Positions 20,130 to 30,445 of a stretch of DNA of 33,234 nucleotides are shown here, piece after piece (position 1 is the stretch's first letter; every line of letters starts with the position of its first letter). The notes under the pieces are model-generated. The model did no database searches. It was given only the letters and a program-made list of their open reading frames with translations, and was not told where the DNA came from. Position numbers and translations under genes: made by a program. Location: contig UYJD01000010.1 of assembly GCA_900618795.1 (NCBI GenBank), positions 545,715 to 578,948 on the forward strand, in the 5' to 3' direction. The stretch is from Cyanodermella asteris. Lineage: Eukaryota > Ascomycota > Lecanoromycetes > Ostropales > Stictidaceae.

Positions 20130-23100
20130 ATGACTCTGCACACTTACGGCGTCGGCACGGCCGTCACGCCTGTCGTGGTCTCAACCTGGCTGGATCATGT
20201 GAGTGTCCAGTACCGGCTGCACAACTCAATGCTGACAGACAACAGTACCTCAATCGCAAGAAGCGGAAGCAAAAGCCTACGGCGCACATCTCCTACGACG
20301 TTGCCCTGAACCTCATTCGGAAGTTCCTCGTCTACGCTTCCCACCATACCGTCGAAGATATCCAGGGGTTCACTGCGCAATGGGTTCCGACGCCGACCTG
20401 GATCCACACCGAGCAGCTGACCATTCCCGAGGCGACCATCGAAAAGGCGGCCTCTACTCTGAATACACAGCTTGGATCGGAAGGAATCAAGCTTGTCGGA
20501 GGCAAGACGTGGTGGAAATGGCGTCGACCCGGAGCTGCCCTCAAAGCCGACTGGATCGAGATGAAGGCAGATCGCAAAGAAAGAGAGCGGAAGAAAGAGA
20601 AATGCACCAGGGTTATGCTTTATGTGCACGGCGGCGCATACTTCTTCGGCAGTGTCGACGAGCACAGATACCAATTACAACGCCACGCCAGGAAGCTGAA
20701 GGCTCGAGTGTATGCCCCGAGATACAGATTGGCCCCACAGTTTCCTTTCCCTTGTGGGCTGCTTGACTGCTTAGCGGCTTACATGCATTTGCTCACGCTA
20801 CAAGACCCGACTACAATCATCTTGGCTGGTGACTCAGCAGGAGGAGGCATGGTCACAAGCTTGCTGGTGGTGCTTCGAGACCAGGGCATCCCCATGCCAG
20901 CTGGAGCTATCCTGATTAGTCCTTGGGTGGATCTGACGCATTCGTTCCCGAGCGTGGCAGCAGACAACGAATTTGACTACATTCCGCCGTATGGTTTCAT
21001 GCAGAAGCCATCGATATCATGGCCGCCGCCCAATTCCGACGACCTGGATGACCTCAACAAGCAGCTTGCCGGCAGCGCCAATGGCAAGGCCACCAAAGGA
21101 ATGGAAAGACAGTCAACAAGTGAAGCTGCTGCGGGAGTGATTGTCAAGGACCCCACGGATGGCTCGAAGACAGAATTCGACCCAACCAAGACAAATGCTG
21201 CAGATGGACCCAGCACAACGACCATACCAAATAAATACATGTCTCTGATGATCGACGGGAAGGAGGTCTACCTCCGTGATCAAATTCAAATGTACGCGAC
21301 CAACGAGCAGCTAGCGCACCCCTTGGTATCACCCGCGTTGCAAGCCTCGTTGGGAGGTCTGCCACCTCTTCTGATCCTTGCCGGAGGAGGCGAAATGCTC
21401 AGAGACGAGCAGCTCTATCTTGCACACAAGGCGGCAAATCCGGCAAAATACCCACCAAGCGAGATCTATCTTGACCAACATCCAGGTGCCCGCGAACAAG
21501 TCAGCAAATACAAGCCTACACCAGTCCAGCTTCAAGTCTGGGACGATTTGTGCCACGTTGCTCCTACGTTGAGCTTCACACGTCCAGCCAAGTACATGTA
21601 CAGATCAATTGCTCAATTTGGTGCCTGGGCATTGGCACAGGCTCAGCACACCGACATCGAAATTGTCGATGATGACGATGTGTCGGTCATCTCTCAAGAT
21701 ACCGACGACGATGAGGAGAATCAGGCTCGAAGAGAACCAGCTCCTACTGCGGACGCCTCTGGCTCTGGGGGTGTCTTGCCGACGACCAGGGTTGGAAAGG
21801 CTGGAGACGACATTCCTCGTTTCAAGAACCACATGGTCCGCCAACGATGTGACAGACATGGCAACATTTATCCCTTGGCGCCTGAGAAGGACCTCCCAGC
21901 ACTTCAACTGAAGCCATCTGAGATTGGTGTCGTCAAGCCTGGACCTGTGCGGAAATGGATGGCCGCCAAGGCACAGTGGGACAAGCAGTATGGAAAGGCG
22001 AAGCGCTCAGTCCAGAAACAGCGTCTCAAGGAGATGAAGAAAGGCCACATGCTATTTGAGGAGGACGGCGTTGTTGAGAAGCCTCCGCCAAGCGCCATCG
22101 CTAGCAGAAGGGGTCAACCTGGAACAGAGCAACCGAAGTTCAGGATGTCAAAGGGTCTGGCTTTCTGGAGCATGATGGGTAGCAGTCACGATCAAGACGC
22201 CGTGGAGCGTGAGGAGAAGCTGGACAAGGAAGCTGACGGCGCCAACGTCACAGTCACGACAGCAGACGGTGTGACTGATGCAGCTAGACCGGGTACTGAC
22301 AAGGGAAGATCGAAGTCTCGACCTGGATCGAAGCACCGCACGATCAGCTACCAGAAGAATAATGACGAAAACACGCCAGCCGCCGAACTTGCGGCTGCTC
22401 GCGGTGTCGCACCAGCGCCAATCGATTTGCCTGCTCACAATGCAGACGGGCCAGTAGATCCCAATATGTTGTCTCCGACATTCGTTCCACTATCAAAACT
22501 GAAAGAGAGTGCCGCAGCAGATTCGTCGAAGCTCCCTACTGTTCTCCCCGTCGACGCCGCCAAAGACCCTCTTGTGCTTCAAGGTACGAATGTCACACTC
22601 GCATCGGCTGAAGACACTCGTCCAAAGGCGGACGGCGTTGCCTTCCCATTCAAGCTTGGTCGAACCGGCCTGCTTGCAGACACTGCGCGCAACGCCAGCA
22701 CCGTCACTCTGATGAGCAGTATCGATGGCAATGGCGTCGTACCTGGCACCCCCAAGAGCGAGGTCCAGGACTCGAAGGAGCTCGGAATTGGGACTGACAA
22801 TTCGACTGTGACTCCCGGACCAGGCTCTCCTCTTGCCACCAGCTCCGTCATCACAGCCGCCACTGCGGCTGGAGCTACAGAGGCAGTATACGCACACGGA
22901 GACAAAGCCGCAACGGATGTTGAAACCACAGCCAAAGAAAAGAAATCTGCCGAGCCGTCGGCGGAACTTGAGCCGACAGTCCTCAGAGGGCCGGTGCGTA
23001 CAGAGACGCCAACTGTGGAGAAACAGCTGAATGGCCTCGTGGCGAACTCTGGTGTCGTCAGCCATGGCACTGGTGCGGCGGGTGATATCACACCCAAGGG

Positions 23101-23209
23101 AACTGGAGCCATGACTCCCGGCGCCTCAAGTATCAGTACGGCCGCAGCGAGTGAATTAGGTGAACGTCCGCCATTGGACAGGTTTGAGACTGCAGAGAGC
23201 CATCTATGA
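20130..23209 (+). CDS. alpha/beta hydrolase (HSL-type) with long disordered C-terminal tail, 1010 aa
   Basis: Two exons, 20130-20198 (MTLHTYGVGTAVTPVVVSTW, then LDH) and 20246-23209, with a 47-nt GT-AG intron. The ATG at 20130 gives a hydrophobic N-terminus; reading on from 19826 would retain the intron. Residues about 120-480 form a hormone-sensitive-lipase-type esterase: oxyanion motif YVHGGAYFFGS near 150, nucleophile elbow GDSAGGG with the catalytic Ser near 220, ILAGGGEMLRDEQ with the probable acid near 408, and DDLCHV with the probable His near 459. An insert of about 80 low-complexity residues splits the domain between the Ser and Asp regions. After about 485 come DDDDVSVISQDTDDDEEN and more than 500 residues rich in Ala, Thr, Lys, Glu and Pro, probably disordered. 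Such enzymes cleave lipid or steryl esters; the true substrate is unknown. Confidence 0.88.
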
Positions 23210-23655
23210 GATGAAGGAAGCGACAGGGAAAGAAATTGCCAAAACATGGCAGAAACGTCGGTCTAGCAAGGCTGGAACGGAAATGGACAAGAATTCGTTT
23301 GATGTTGATGAGTTAAAGGGGGGAAACAGTGCACGAGGCGGTTGAGCTCAAGCAAAATACGGAGCGGATTGATACCCAGAGCTCGACCGCCATGGCTTCG
23401 ACAGCATAGCCGTTCCTTGTTCATTGAGTATTGCGAGTTAAAACTTTTCTCATGCGAACGTCGTCCAGAAGTAGGTGTGAAAGCAAACCCGAGCATCTGT
23501 ATGTGTATCACGATTTCAAGCTATGCCGTCGCACATCTCGCATCAAAAATTCTTCGCAAATCCATCCAAGCCATACCCTCATGATGGGGCCAAGCGCTCC
23601 AACAAAAACAGCAGAATGATGTTCCACTTGAGCAGCTAGAAATAAACAAAAGATG
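23210..23655. other. intergenic, 3' flanks
   Basis: 446 bp with no recognisable gene; short open frames only. It holds the hydrolase 3' flank and the terminator of the tRNA gene. Confidence 0.45.
23648..23651 (-). terminator. RNA polymerase III T-run of tRNA-Ile
   Basis: Four T residues on the minus strand begin five bases after the discriminator base, followed by more T-rich sequence: a normal pol III terminator. Confidence 0.6.
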
Positions 23656-23743
23656 TGGCCAATGTGGGGGTCGAACCCACGACTTTGGCGTTGACAGAAC
23701 AGGTCTATTAGCACCACACTCTAACCAACTGAGTTAATCGGCC
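23656..23743 (-). tRNA. tRNA-Ile(AAT) with a 14-nt intron
   Basis: The minus strand folds as a full cloverleaf. The acceptor stem GGCCGAT pairs with ATTGGCC (one G-U) with discriminator A. The D arm is ACTC-AGTTGGTTA-GAGT, the anticodon stem TGGTG/CGCCA, the loop CTAATA plus A with anticodon AAT, and the T arm GTGGG-TTCGAAC-CCCAC region. A 14-nt intron (GACCTGTTCTGTCA) lies in the canonical place, one base 3' of the anticodon; the mature length is 74 nt before CCA addition. The D- and T-loop sequences supply the internal A and B boxes. The AAU anticodon is deaminated to IAU to read isoleucine AUU/AUC/AUA. Confidence 0.95.
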
Positions 23744-24655
23744 CTGAATGCTTGACGACAGCCAATTGGATTTGCTACTATATAGTTTATCTCATTCTTG
23801 GTCGCTTTTGCTCGCTGGATGCGCCTGTGACGTGAGTTCTTTTAGACCTTTTCGACCTTCGCGCTTTTGGGTGAGTGCAGCTGCTCAGCGTGTCTCGTCG
23901 CTTCTTACCTCTCGACTTGCTCTTGTGGGCATAGGGTTCTATGCTTCATGGCCCCCATCAGTCAGGTCATCAGAACACGCTTCGTGAAACGACCTTCGTA
24001 CCCACCATGTTCGTGCGCCATTCATGCGTTTTGCCATTCGAGGGGCTTCGACGCGCTCTATGCCATAGTTGGGGGCTCATAGGAGTACTAAGCACATATT
24101 CGTGGTTGACAAGTGCGGCCAATGCTTCGCACGCCTAAAGAAAGTCGCAATAGGCGAGTGGCGGATTCGTCGTATATACCATTCATTGCCCACGACGTTG
24201 AATCCTCGTTGAACTTTGGTGCCGGGGCGCACGAACCAGACGAGGTTCGCGTGGACGGCCGGATCGTTGGAGGCCAGGCTCACTCTCACGCTAGGGTAAG
24301 TTGAGACACGCCTTGTCCTCGAAGTGCAATACATACTCGTGTGATTTCTGATAGGTGTACCAATCGACAACTTGAGAATGAAGTCCTCGTGCAGTTCGTG
24401 GAGGGCAGCTGAAAGTACGGTAAACTGATTCTAGGCTAATCTTGTTCCATCTACCACATCTTGGCCCTACACCTCGACTCCTTTCGCAAATTGCCACGCG
24501 ACAGAGAGGTAGAAGCGTTAGCACACATGTCTCTGCAAGTCTGTTCTGCCATGTCATATACACTGCTGCGAGCTCACCCTTGTACCTGCTCCATGTCTCG
24601 TTGCTGTACCGCGGGCCGACCACACTCTGGATCGAGCTATTCTCACGAGTCACCA
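23744..24655. other. 0.9 kb without a gene
   Basis: I looked here for the missing N-terminal FAD-binding part (GxGxxG) of the GMC relic that follows, and did not find it in any frame. Only short unrelated open frames are present. Confidence 0.5.
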
Positions 24656-26228
24656 TGAATTTCGGCGTCTCCTCCATTCTGCTTGCCTGCTCGCTGCAGA
24701 CCGCAACGGCAGCATTATGCAAAAGGGGCGCTTGCAATGCTGTAAGCCAGCTACTCTCCGGCAGTTCCGGCGTCAACTACGGCATGTGGGCCCGTGGCTC
24801 CGCACTCGACTACGACGAATGGGCCAAGACCGTCGGCGACGACCGGTGGTCCTACGACGACTTGCTGCCGTACTTCAAAAAGACCGAGACGCACCACAAG
24901 CCTGAGGACGTCGATATGGGCCAGCATGGCGATTCGGGACCGATTTGCACAGGGGTTAGCACGAGTAGGGAGCATCCGCTGAAGGGAGCGGTTATTGAGG
25001 CGTTTGGGAAGGCGACGGGGTTGCCGTGGAAGGAGGATGCGAATGCGGGGAATCCGATTAGGGTGGCGCCGTATACGGAAAACTAGAGGAAGGGAAAACG
25101 GCAGCCGGCGAGAGTTGCGTATGGGGTGGCAGGCGTCAACGTCGTGACTTCGGCGGTCGTTCGACGGATAGTGATCGAGGATGGTGTCACTATTGGAGCG
25201 GAGCTGGCTGATGGTAAGATCGTCAAGGCGAACAAGGAGGTTATTGTTGCGTGTGGTGCTTTGCGATCAGCGCAGGTCCTGATGCTGTCTGGAGTGGGGC
25301 CCAAGGCCGAGCTGGTGAAGTTCGGAATCTCGCAGACGCTTTCCAATGAGGCTGCGGAGAGTGTTGGGAAGAATCTGAGCGACCATCCTGCTGTGCCGAT
25401 GTTCTTCAAGGTCAAATACCCCGAGAAGAACGTGGCTGCGGGAGCTCCCGGCTGGAAACATCCGGACTATCTTCTGGGTATGCCGGCTGACATGCTTGTA
25501 ACAAGTAACCACTCCAATGATGAAGTCAAAGCAGCCATGCAGAAAGACGGTATCCAGGACATATCGAGCGGCAACCCCTACCTCCACCCAGACCGAGGAC
25601 ACTCAGAGGTAAGCCCATCGCAATCGAAGGACTAACCTGTCCGCTGACACTTCCACCAGACAATCCCATTGTATGCAGCCACAGAATCACCCCTTACAAA
25701 TCTCAGCCTCCCGTTTGACGGCACCATAATAACGGCCGGCGTGCTGCTTCTCCTTCCGACCAGTAGAGGTTCCGTAGCACTCTCCCCCACTGACCCAACC
25801 GTCGATCCGCTCATCGATCCAAATTACTTTGCCACCGAAACCGACAAGACTATAACTCGGCAAGCAATACGCACCAGTATTGTCGCCTTTGAGACTTCAC
25901 CCCTTGCAGAACAGATTGAAGGGCATCACCCGCCGCCCGGATACGGGAGACCGCATGGAGGTAGCAGCGACGCGGATCTGGATGCGTACGTGAAGAGGGT
26001 TGCTGCGACATGGTTCCATCCCTCGGGAACGTGTGCGATGGGGAAGGTGGTGGACTCGGAGTGTAGGGTTATTGGTTTGGAGGGCTTGAGGGTTGTCGAT
26101 GCTAGTGTTTTCCAGGTCCTTTGGCAGGGCATTATCAGGCGCCGGTGCATGCGGTCGCAGAGCAGATGGCGGACATCATTATACAGCAGGCTGGGTTAAA
26201 AGATGTGGAGTATGAAGGATTAACGTGA
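24656..26228 (+). pseudogene. GMC oxidoreductase, N-terminally truncated and broken
   Basis: Relic of a glucose-methanol-choline (AA3-type, aryl-alcohol/choline-dehydrogenase-like) flavoenzyme. It starts with a signal-like segment (MNFGVSSILLACSLQTATAA) but jumps directly to SGSSGVNYGMWARGSALDYD, so about 100 residues with the ADP-binding GxGxxG are missing. It continues with WAKTVGDDRWSYDDLLPYFK and PYTEN, where a TAG at 25084-25086 replaces a normally aromatic residue, then GKRQPARVAYG, ACGALRSAQVLMLSGVGP and KNLSDHPA. An intact-looking 51-nt intron (25609-25659, ACTAAC branch) follows. The C-terminal part has TWFHPSGTCAMGKVVD with the catalytic-type His, then DASVF. There a one-base frameshift near 26113-26118 separates it from PLAGHYQAPVHAVAEQMADI, which ends at TGA 26226-26228. 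Substrate unknown. Sequencing error could explain the stop and shift but not the missing domain. Confidence 0.85.
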
Positions 26229-26534
26229 ATTAGATGGGAGACTTCAAGCCATTTGCACCACACAATGAACTCGGATTGCCGTGGGGAGAGAAACTTGGCG
26301 ATCTAACTTCAAAACCAACAACTTACTGACCGAGCAAGCCTTTGATGCTATCTTGTACTACGTATTTGAGCTCCCCTCGTCGACGAAGACCTGGTGGGAT
26401 ATATCGGCAGCTTGCTGTGGGAGTAGGGCATCTTTGCTCATTTGACAACGTCCACAGCGCTGATGACGGCTGGTCCACGCTTGAACGATTTGGGATAGAA
26501 GGTTTTGCATGCGTTTCTGTGGCGTCGATGTTTT
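26229..26534. other. convergent intergenic region
   Basis: 306 bp between the GMC relic and the HET gene stop. No feature recognised. Confidence 0.45.
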
Positions 26535-28367
26535 TCAGTCGAACAGGAAGACCTCGTCAAGAGCCCCAGAAGCACGATGCGTTGATACTGCCTCTCCATA
26601 CATGATCCCGTCGATATACGCCAGACCTAGAAACTCGTAAGTCCTGCCCGAGTATCGCTTGCGAGCAACGAAAGGTAAATCGGCCCCGTATAAAACAAAT
26701 ATGGCGTCGCCAATGGAGGCCTTGTCCGAGACCAGGCCGGCGCGACCAGATTCTGTGACAACGAAGCTTCGACCTTCGCCCATCTGACCAATATGATCGC
26801 TCATGTCCAGGTATACCTGTGGTACTTCTGTTGAGCTCTGTAGTTCAGACTCTCGTCCAAACAGACACACGAAGGAACGCAAGCAATTCTCTGATGTATG
26901 ACCGATCTTGTTGAGATTGTCGGTTTGCTTGACGAACTCATCCCAGTCGCCGACTACCGCATTCGCGGCATCGCGCTCCATTCCATCCGTCACAAGTACA
27001 CTGAACACGTTATTAACAGAATCCGTAGCTTTCGGGCTGCTGGACAGGTTTCGGCCACAGCTCTGATTCCACGTTTCAAAGCACTTCCTGATCCATTTTG
27101 TGCAAGTGACGGAATCCCCACCGTCGTTATGCGAGAGATGTATAAGTGCAGGGATGACCGCGCGAATTCGATCAACGGTGAACCCTCTCCAAAGCAGTAC
27201 TTTGCCTTCACCTCGTACGGCTTTGATTCGGGCGATCGAGAGGTCCTTGCAAAGGCCCGAGCAGAAATCAGTCCTTGAAAACTTCCGTCCCCTTGACCCA
27301 ACATCGACAAGTCGATCGCCAAAGTCCGGGCACCAGGACGGTAAGCCAGGAAGCCTCTTGCTCAATCCTGTGTATATGAGTACTTCGGCAGGGTACCGGC
27401 TCTGTACGATGGCCTTGGCCAGCTCTACATAAAGTTGTGCAGGACTCAACGAATAGTCGACCGGAATTGACTTTTGGAACTCAGCTGGCAAGAGGGCATG
27501 GAGAGCATAGATCCGATCAAGCTGAATTGTGCATCTGTGTCTGTCGCTGGCTTCTATCATGACAATGAAATTTGAGCTTCTGGTCCTGTAGAATCGCCGA
27601 AGTATTTTCACCCTTGGACCGAGACCGAGCAGATGGACACGGCCACCCCACCTCCAAAGCATGAGGTCCACCAGCGGACCACATTCCTCTAAGATGAAAT
27701 CCGATAGCCTGTCGAAACGCTCAGACGGCCACACAAAAGGGCCAAAGTGAAAGCTCAAGCGCTTGGCCAGAATGAATTCTTGAATCACCCACAGGCGTTG
27801 GAACCAAGGATTACACAGAACATCAACTAGAATCGCGACGTGGAGGTAGAAGTCATCCGAGCCTGTCGGAGGCATTTTGTATTCTGACCCTTCCGGCAGG
27901 TAGCCGAACGTGTCACCACTCCGGTAGTCGGCCAGGAACTGAGCAGCTGATTTGATGAGGACCTTATCGCTATCTAACGATGGGTATGGGTCACCAAGCC
28001 ACGCCATGACCTCGAACGCATGGCCATAAATCTGAGCCATCAGAGGAACCTGGGCAGCTTTCTCGGCTTGATCGGTCTGATTGATGCAAATGCCATCCGC
28101 CCAGAGCTTCCCGACAAAACCTTTCCGTTGTAAACCTGAGAAAACGGCATGGAGACTTGTCGTGATGATCAATATCTGACCATGGAGTTCGAACGGAACG
28201 AGGCAATTCTCCGATCCCCAGCAGTACGACAGCGCAAAGTATTGGTCATCCATCTGATCAAGCTGGGCATGAATCAGAACAGGATCGTTCAGCCGGCCCT
28301 GATGGCCGAAGTCAACGAGCCGTATTTCTCCAGGAGCCAACGGATGGTGCTGCACGATTTTGGACAT
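26535..28367 (-). CDS. HET-domain (heterokaryon incompatibility) protein, 610 aa
   Basis: Single-exon gene, ATG at 28367-28365. All three blocks of the HET domain are present: YFALSYCWG at 43-51, LWADGICINQTDQAEKA with QIYGHAFEVMAWLGD at 88-116, and PWFQRLWVIQE at 177-187. HET domains are TIR-like effector modules that trigger cell death when unlike strains fuse; many members have no tested role. The rest (about 200-610) is the usual variable part, with DRIYALHALLP near the middle and the conserved C-terminal GDAIFVLYGADLPFVARKR and YEFLGLAYIDGIMYGEA. No NACHT, WD40 or ankyrin part is attached. The frame is intact over full family length, so it may be functional. It converges on the GMC relic and diverges from the FAD monooxygenase. 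Confidence 0.92.
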   Translation of the reverse strand: MSKIVQHHPLAPGEIRLVDFGHQGRLNDPVLIHAQLDQMDDQYFALSYCWGSENCLVPFELHGQILIITTSLHAVFSGLQRKGFVGKLWADGICINQTDQAEKAAQVPLMAQIYGHAFEVMAWLGDPYPSLDSDKVLIKSAAQFLADYRSGDTFGYLPEGSEYKMPPTGSDDFYLHVAILVDVLCNPWFQRLWVIQEFILAKRLSFHFGPFVWPSERFDRLSDFILEECGPLVDLMLWRWGGRVHLLGLGPRVKILRRFYRTRSSNFIVMIEASDRHRCTIQLDRIYALHALLPAEFQKSIPVDYSLSPAQLYVELAKAIVQSRYPAEVLIYTGLSKRLPGLPSWCPDFGDRLVDVGSRGRKFSRTDFCSGLCKDLSIARIKAVRGEGKVLLWRGFTVDRIRAVIPALIHLSHNDGGDSVTCTKWIRKCFETWNQSCGRNLSSSPKATDSVNNVFSVLVTDGMERDAANAVVGDWDEFVKQTDNLNKIGHTSENCLRSFVCLFGRESELQSSTEVPQVYLDMSDHIGQMGEGRSFVVTESGRAGLVSDKASIGDAIFVLYGADLPFVARKRYSGRTYEFLGLAYIDGIMYGEAVSTHRASGALDEVFLFD

Positions 28368-28703
28368 GTTCGTTACGAGGATAGAGCGTATCTGGATAAT
28401 AATGAAGGTTCGTAACAGTGCTCATCTTGGAGCAAGAAGGCAAGAATCGCTCTCTGAGCAAAGTAAAGCTAAATACAGCCATTGGCAGCCACAGGGTTCT
28501 AGCCGAGCGGCAGAGATCATTATGTAGAGCTCGACCTTGGTCCGTGGGTTCGAACACGCTCGAGATGATCGACATGCCATTCATGTCAATTTCACAATGA
28601 TAATCGCGGCGAGGCACGAATACACAACGTGTTAGAGCAGAGAAGGTTGTCAAACTTCAATGCAATGTTGTGTCTGCTGAAGACTCGGCGAGTCAGCCCC
28701 GGC

Positions 28704-28725
28704 TAAGCCACACTGTTGTGGCTTA
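28704..28725. repeat. perfect inverted repeat, 9-bp arms, 4-nt loop
   Basis: TAAGCCACA and TGTGGCTTA flank CTGT. It could be a dimeric regulator site or an RNA hairpin in a leader; it has no run of T after it. Confidence 0.45.
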
Positions 28726-28972
28726 CGTGCGTCTTGCGCAGTCGGCTCTTCGCTGCACGTCGCGCCGAGCCAGAAGCCGACATCGTTTCGAGCTTCAACG
28801 TTGGCATTTGGTACATGGGCCATTCTTGAGATGGCGGGGTTTCGGTCTCCATGACTCTCCTACGAAAAGCTTTCCGTTTCGGAGCCGAAATACATACGCA
28901 TTCAAGGCGCCCGAAAGCTCGCTCAGGAGGAATTCAAATACTGACCATGAAGATGAAAATTCCATATCTGCA

Positions 28973-28978
28973 TATATA
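28973..28978 (+). promoter_or_regulatory. TATA-like element of the FAD monooxygenase
   Basis: TATATA about 115 bp upstream of the ATG at 29092, a normal fungal distance. Confidence 0.4.
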
Positions 28979-29091
28979 CCAAAGTCCTCTAAGCGCTGGC
29001 ATTTACTGAGCGTCTCTCCACCGTTTTAGAACAGTGACTGACTGTTGACTCAATTTCTGTTGCGCACCTTTTGTGTTCTCATCGCAGAATC

Positions 29092-30445
29092 ATGTCTCTC
29101 CCATTAGCATCCGTCTCCTCACCTGTCCTGATAATTGGCGCCGGACTCGGCGGCCTCGCCCTCGCGCGCTCCCTCTCAAACCTGTCAATCCCCTATCGAC
29201 TCTTCGAACGATCGCCTGCTGCTTCCTCTCGATTTGAAGGATGGGCGCTCACCTTGCATACGTGGTTGCTCGACGACCTCCAAACGGTGCTTCCAAACGC
29301 CAATTTCGAGAGCATGAGCGCACTGCAAGCTCTTGGCCTCCGGTCCGAGTTCAAGATGTATGCGCTGGAGAATGGCGGGAAGAAGCAAACATTCTGTATG
29401 GAAGATAGTGATGAAAGGCCGTGGATTAGGGCGGATAGGGTCAAATTAAGGGAGGCGTTGTTGGAGGGAGTCAAAGTGGAGTGGGGAAGGAAGTTTGTGA
29501 AGTTTGATATCAGCGAGGACGGGAAGGGTGTGAAAATTTCTTTTGAGGAAGGAGAGGAGGCGAGAGGGTGTATTGTGGTTGGAGCGGATGGGATTGGGAG
29601 TCAAGGTGAGTGATCGCCAGCTTTACTGGAGTCGTTCCACGAGGGCAGATGCAAACTCGTCTTGTATGAAACTCATCCTGACCGAAATTGTAGTACGTCG
29701 CCAGGCACTTTCACCAAATCCCCAGGAACCGTCGCATCTGCCTCTGGGCGTCATTCTTGGCGAGCTTGAAGCTACCCAGGAACAATACTCACGCTGGCTC
29801 AAACTCGGTCGGAGCTTCTTCGTCGGTGCAGACAACACACACCGCATTTTCGTGGGCCTGAAAAGTGTTTCCGCGGACAAGCAAAGCGCAAGATACTATT
29901 GGATCTTCAACTGGTACAGTCTGCCGCCGACAACACATCCCAATCTTTCTGGCTGACGAATTTCAGGGAGGATGAAGATGCTTCAAAGCCCGGTTATTGG
30001 ACCGCATCAGCGTCTCGTGAGCAATTACACGCCTACGTAATTGCAAATCTTGAAGGCTTGGACGATGACTTCGTAGAGCCACTGAGGGCCACGAGTGTGG
30101 ACGGTATGTTGTGGCCGCCGCTGCAGATGAGGGACATGGTGCCGCCAAAGATACCGAGAGGAAGGGTGACTTTGCTGGGAGACGCGGTACATCCTATGGT
30201 TCCCTGTGAGTCACGATCGAGGACAAGCCCATTTTATAGTGCGAGTCCGCTAACAAGATCCAGTCAAGGGCGAAGGGGCAAACATGGCTATCAAAGACGC
30301 GTTCTCCTTGGCTCAGCAATTTAGTGGAGTGGACGAGGACGGAATTGAGGATGCACTGAAGCGGTATGAGCAGGAGATGGGTGAGCGTGGCAGCGAGTCG
30401 GTTTTGGCGAGCAGGGTTGCCACAATGAACAGTGGTGCAAGTTGA
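29092..30445 (+). CDS. FAD-dependent aromatic-hydroxylase-like monooxygenase, four exons, 384 aa
   Basis: Group A flavoprotein monooxygenase (PHBH/salicylate-hydroxylase fold), which would use NAD(P)H and O2 to hydroxylate an aromatic or secondary-metabolite substrate. Exons: 29092-29605, 29694-29913, 29967-30205 and 30264-30445, with introns of 88, 53 and 58 nt; phases agree at each junction. Motifs: the FAD GxGxxG as IIGAGLGGLALARSL at about 15-29, the DG motif VVGADGIGSQVRR across junction 1, and the GD motif LLGDAVHPMVPFKGEGANMA across junction 3, followed by AIKDAFSLAQQF. Junction 2 codes IFNWEDEDASK. The C-terminus (MNSGAS) is short, and a further exon cannot be excluded. The ATG at 29092 is chosen over an upstream in-frame TTG. 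Substrate unknown; the neighbouring HET and GMC genes do not form an evident pathway with it. Confidence 0.86.

Larger units (their letters stand above)
28368..29091. other. divergent promoter region, HET gene / FAD monooxygenase
   Basis: 724 bp holding a TATATA element at 28973-28978 in front of the monooxygenase and a perfect hairpin at 28704-28725. No convincing coding sequence. Confidence 0.45.

Noticed and set aside
19826-20245. N-terminal extension making the alpha/beta hydrolase 1127 aa
   Set aside because: It needs retention of a well-formed 47-nt intron and covers leader sequence; the spliced start at 20130 gives a compact, hydrophobic N-terminus.
28495-28565. tRNA-like stretch with GGTTCGAA and a D-loop-like GCCGAGCGGC
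   Set aside because: No acceptor stem or complete cloverleaf can be formed; the T-loop-like box alone occurs by chance.
12446-30445. A joint benzoate/aromatic degradation gene cluster of CYP53, GMC and FAD monooxygenase
   Set aside because: The genes are separated by 10-15 kb with unrelated conserved genes and a tRNA between them, and GMC is broken; nothing shows co-regulation.
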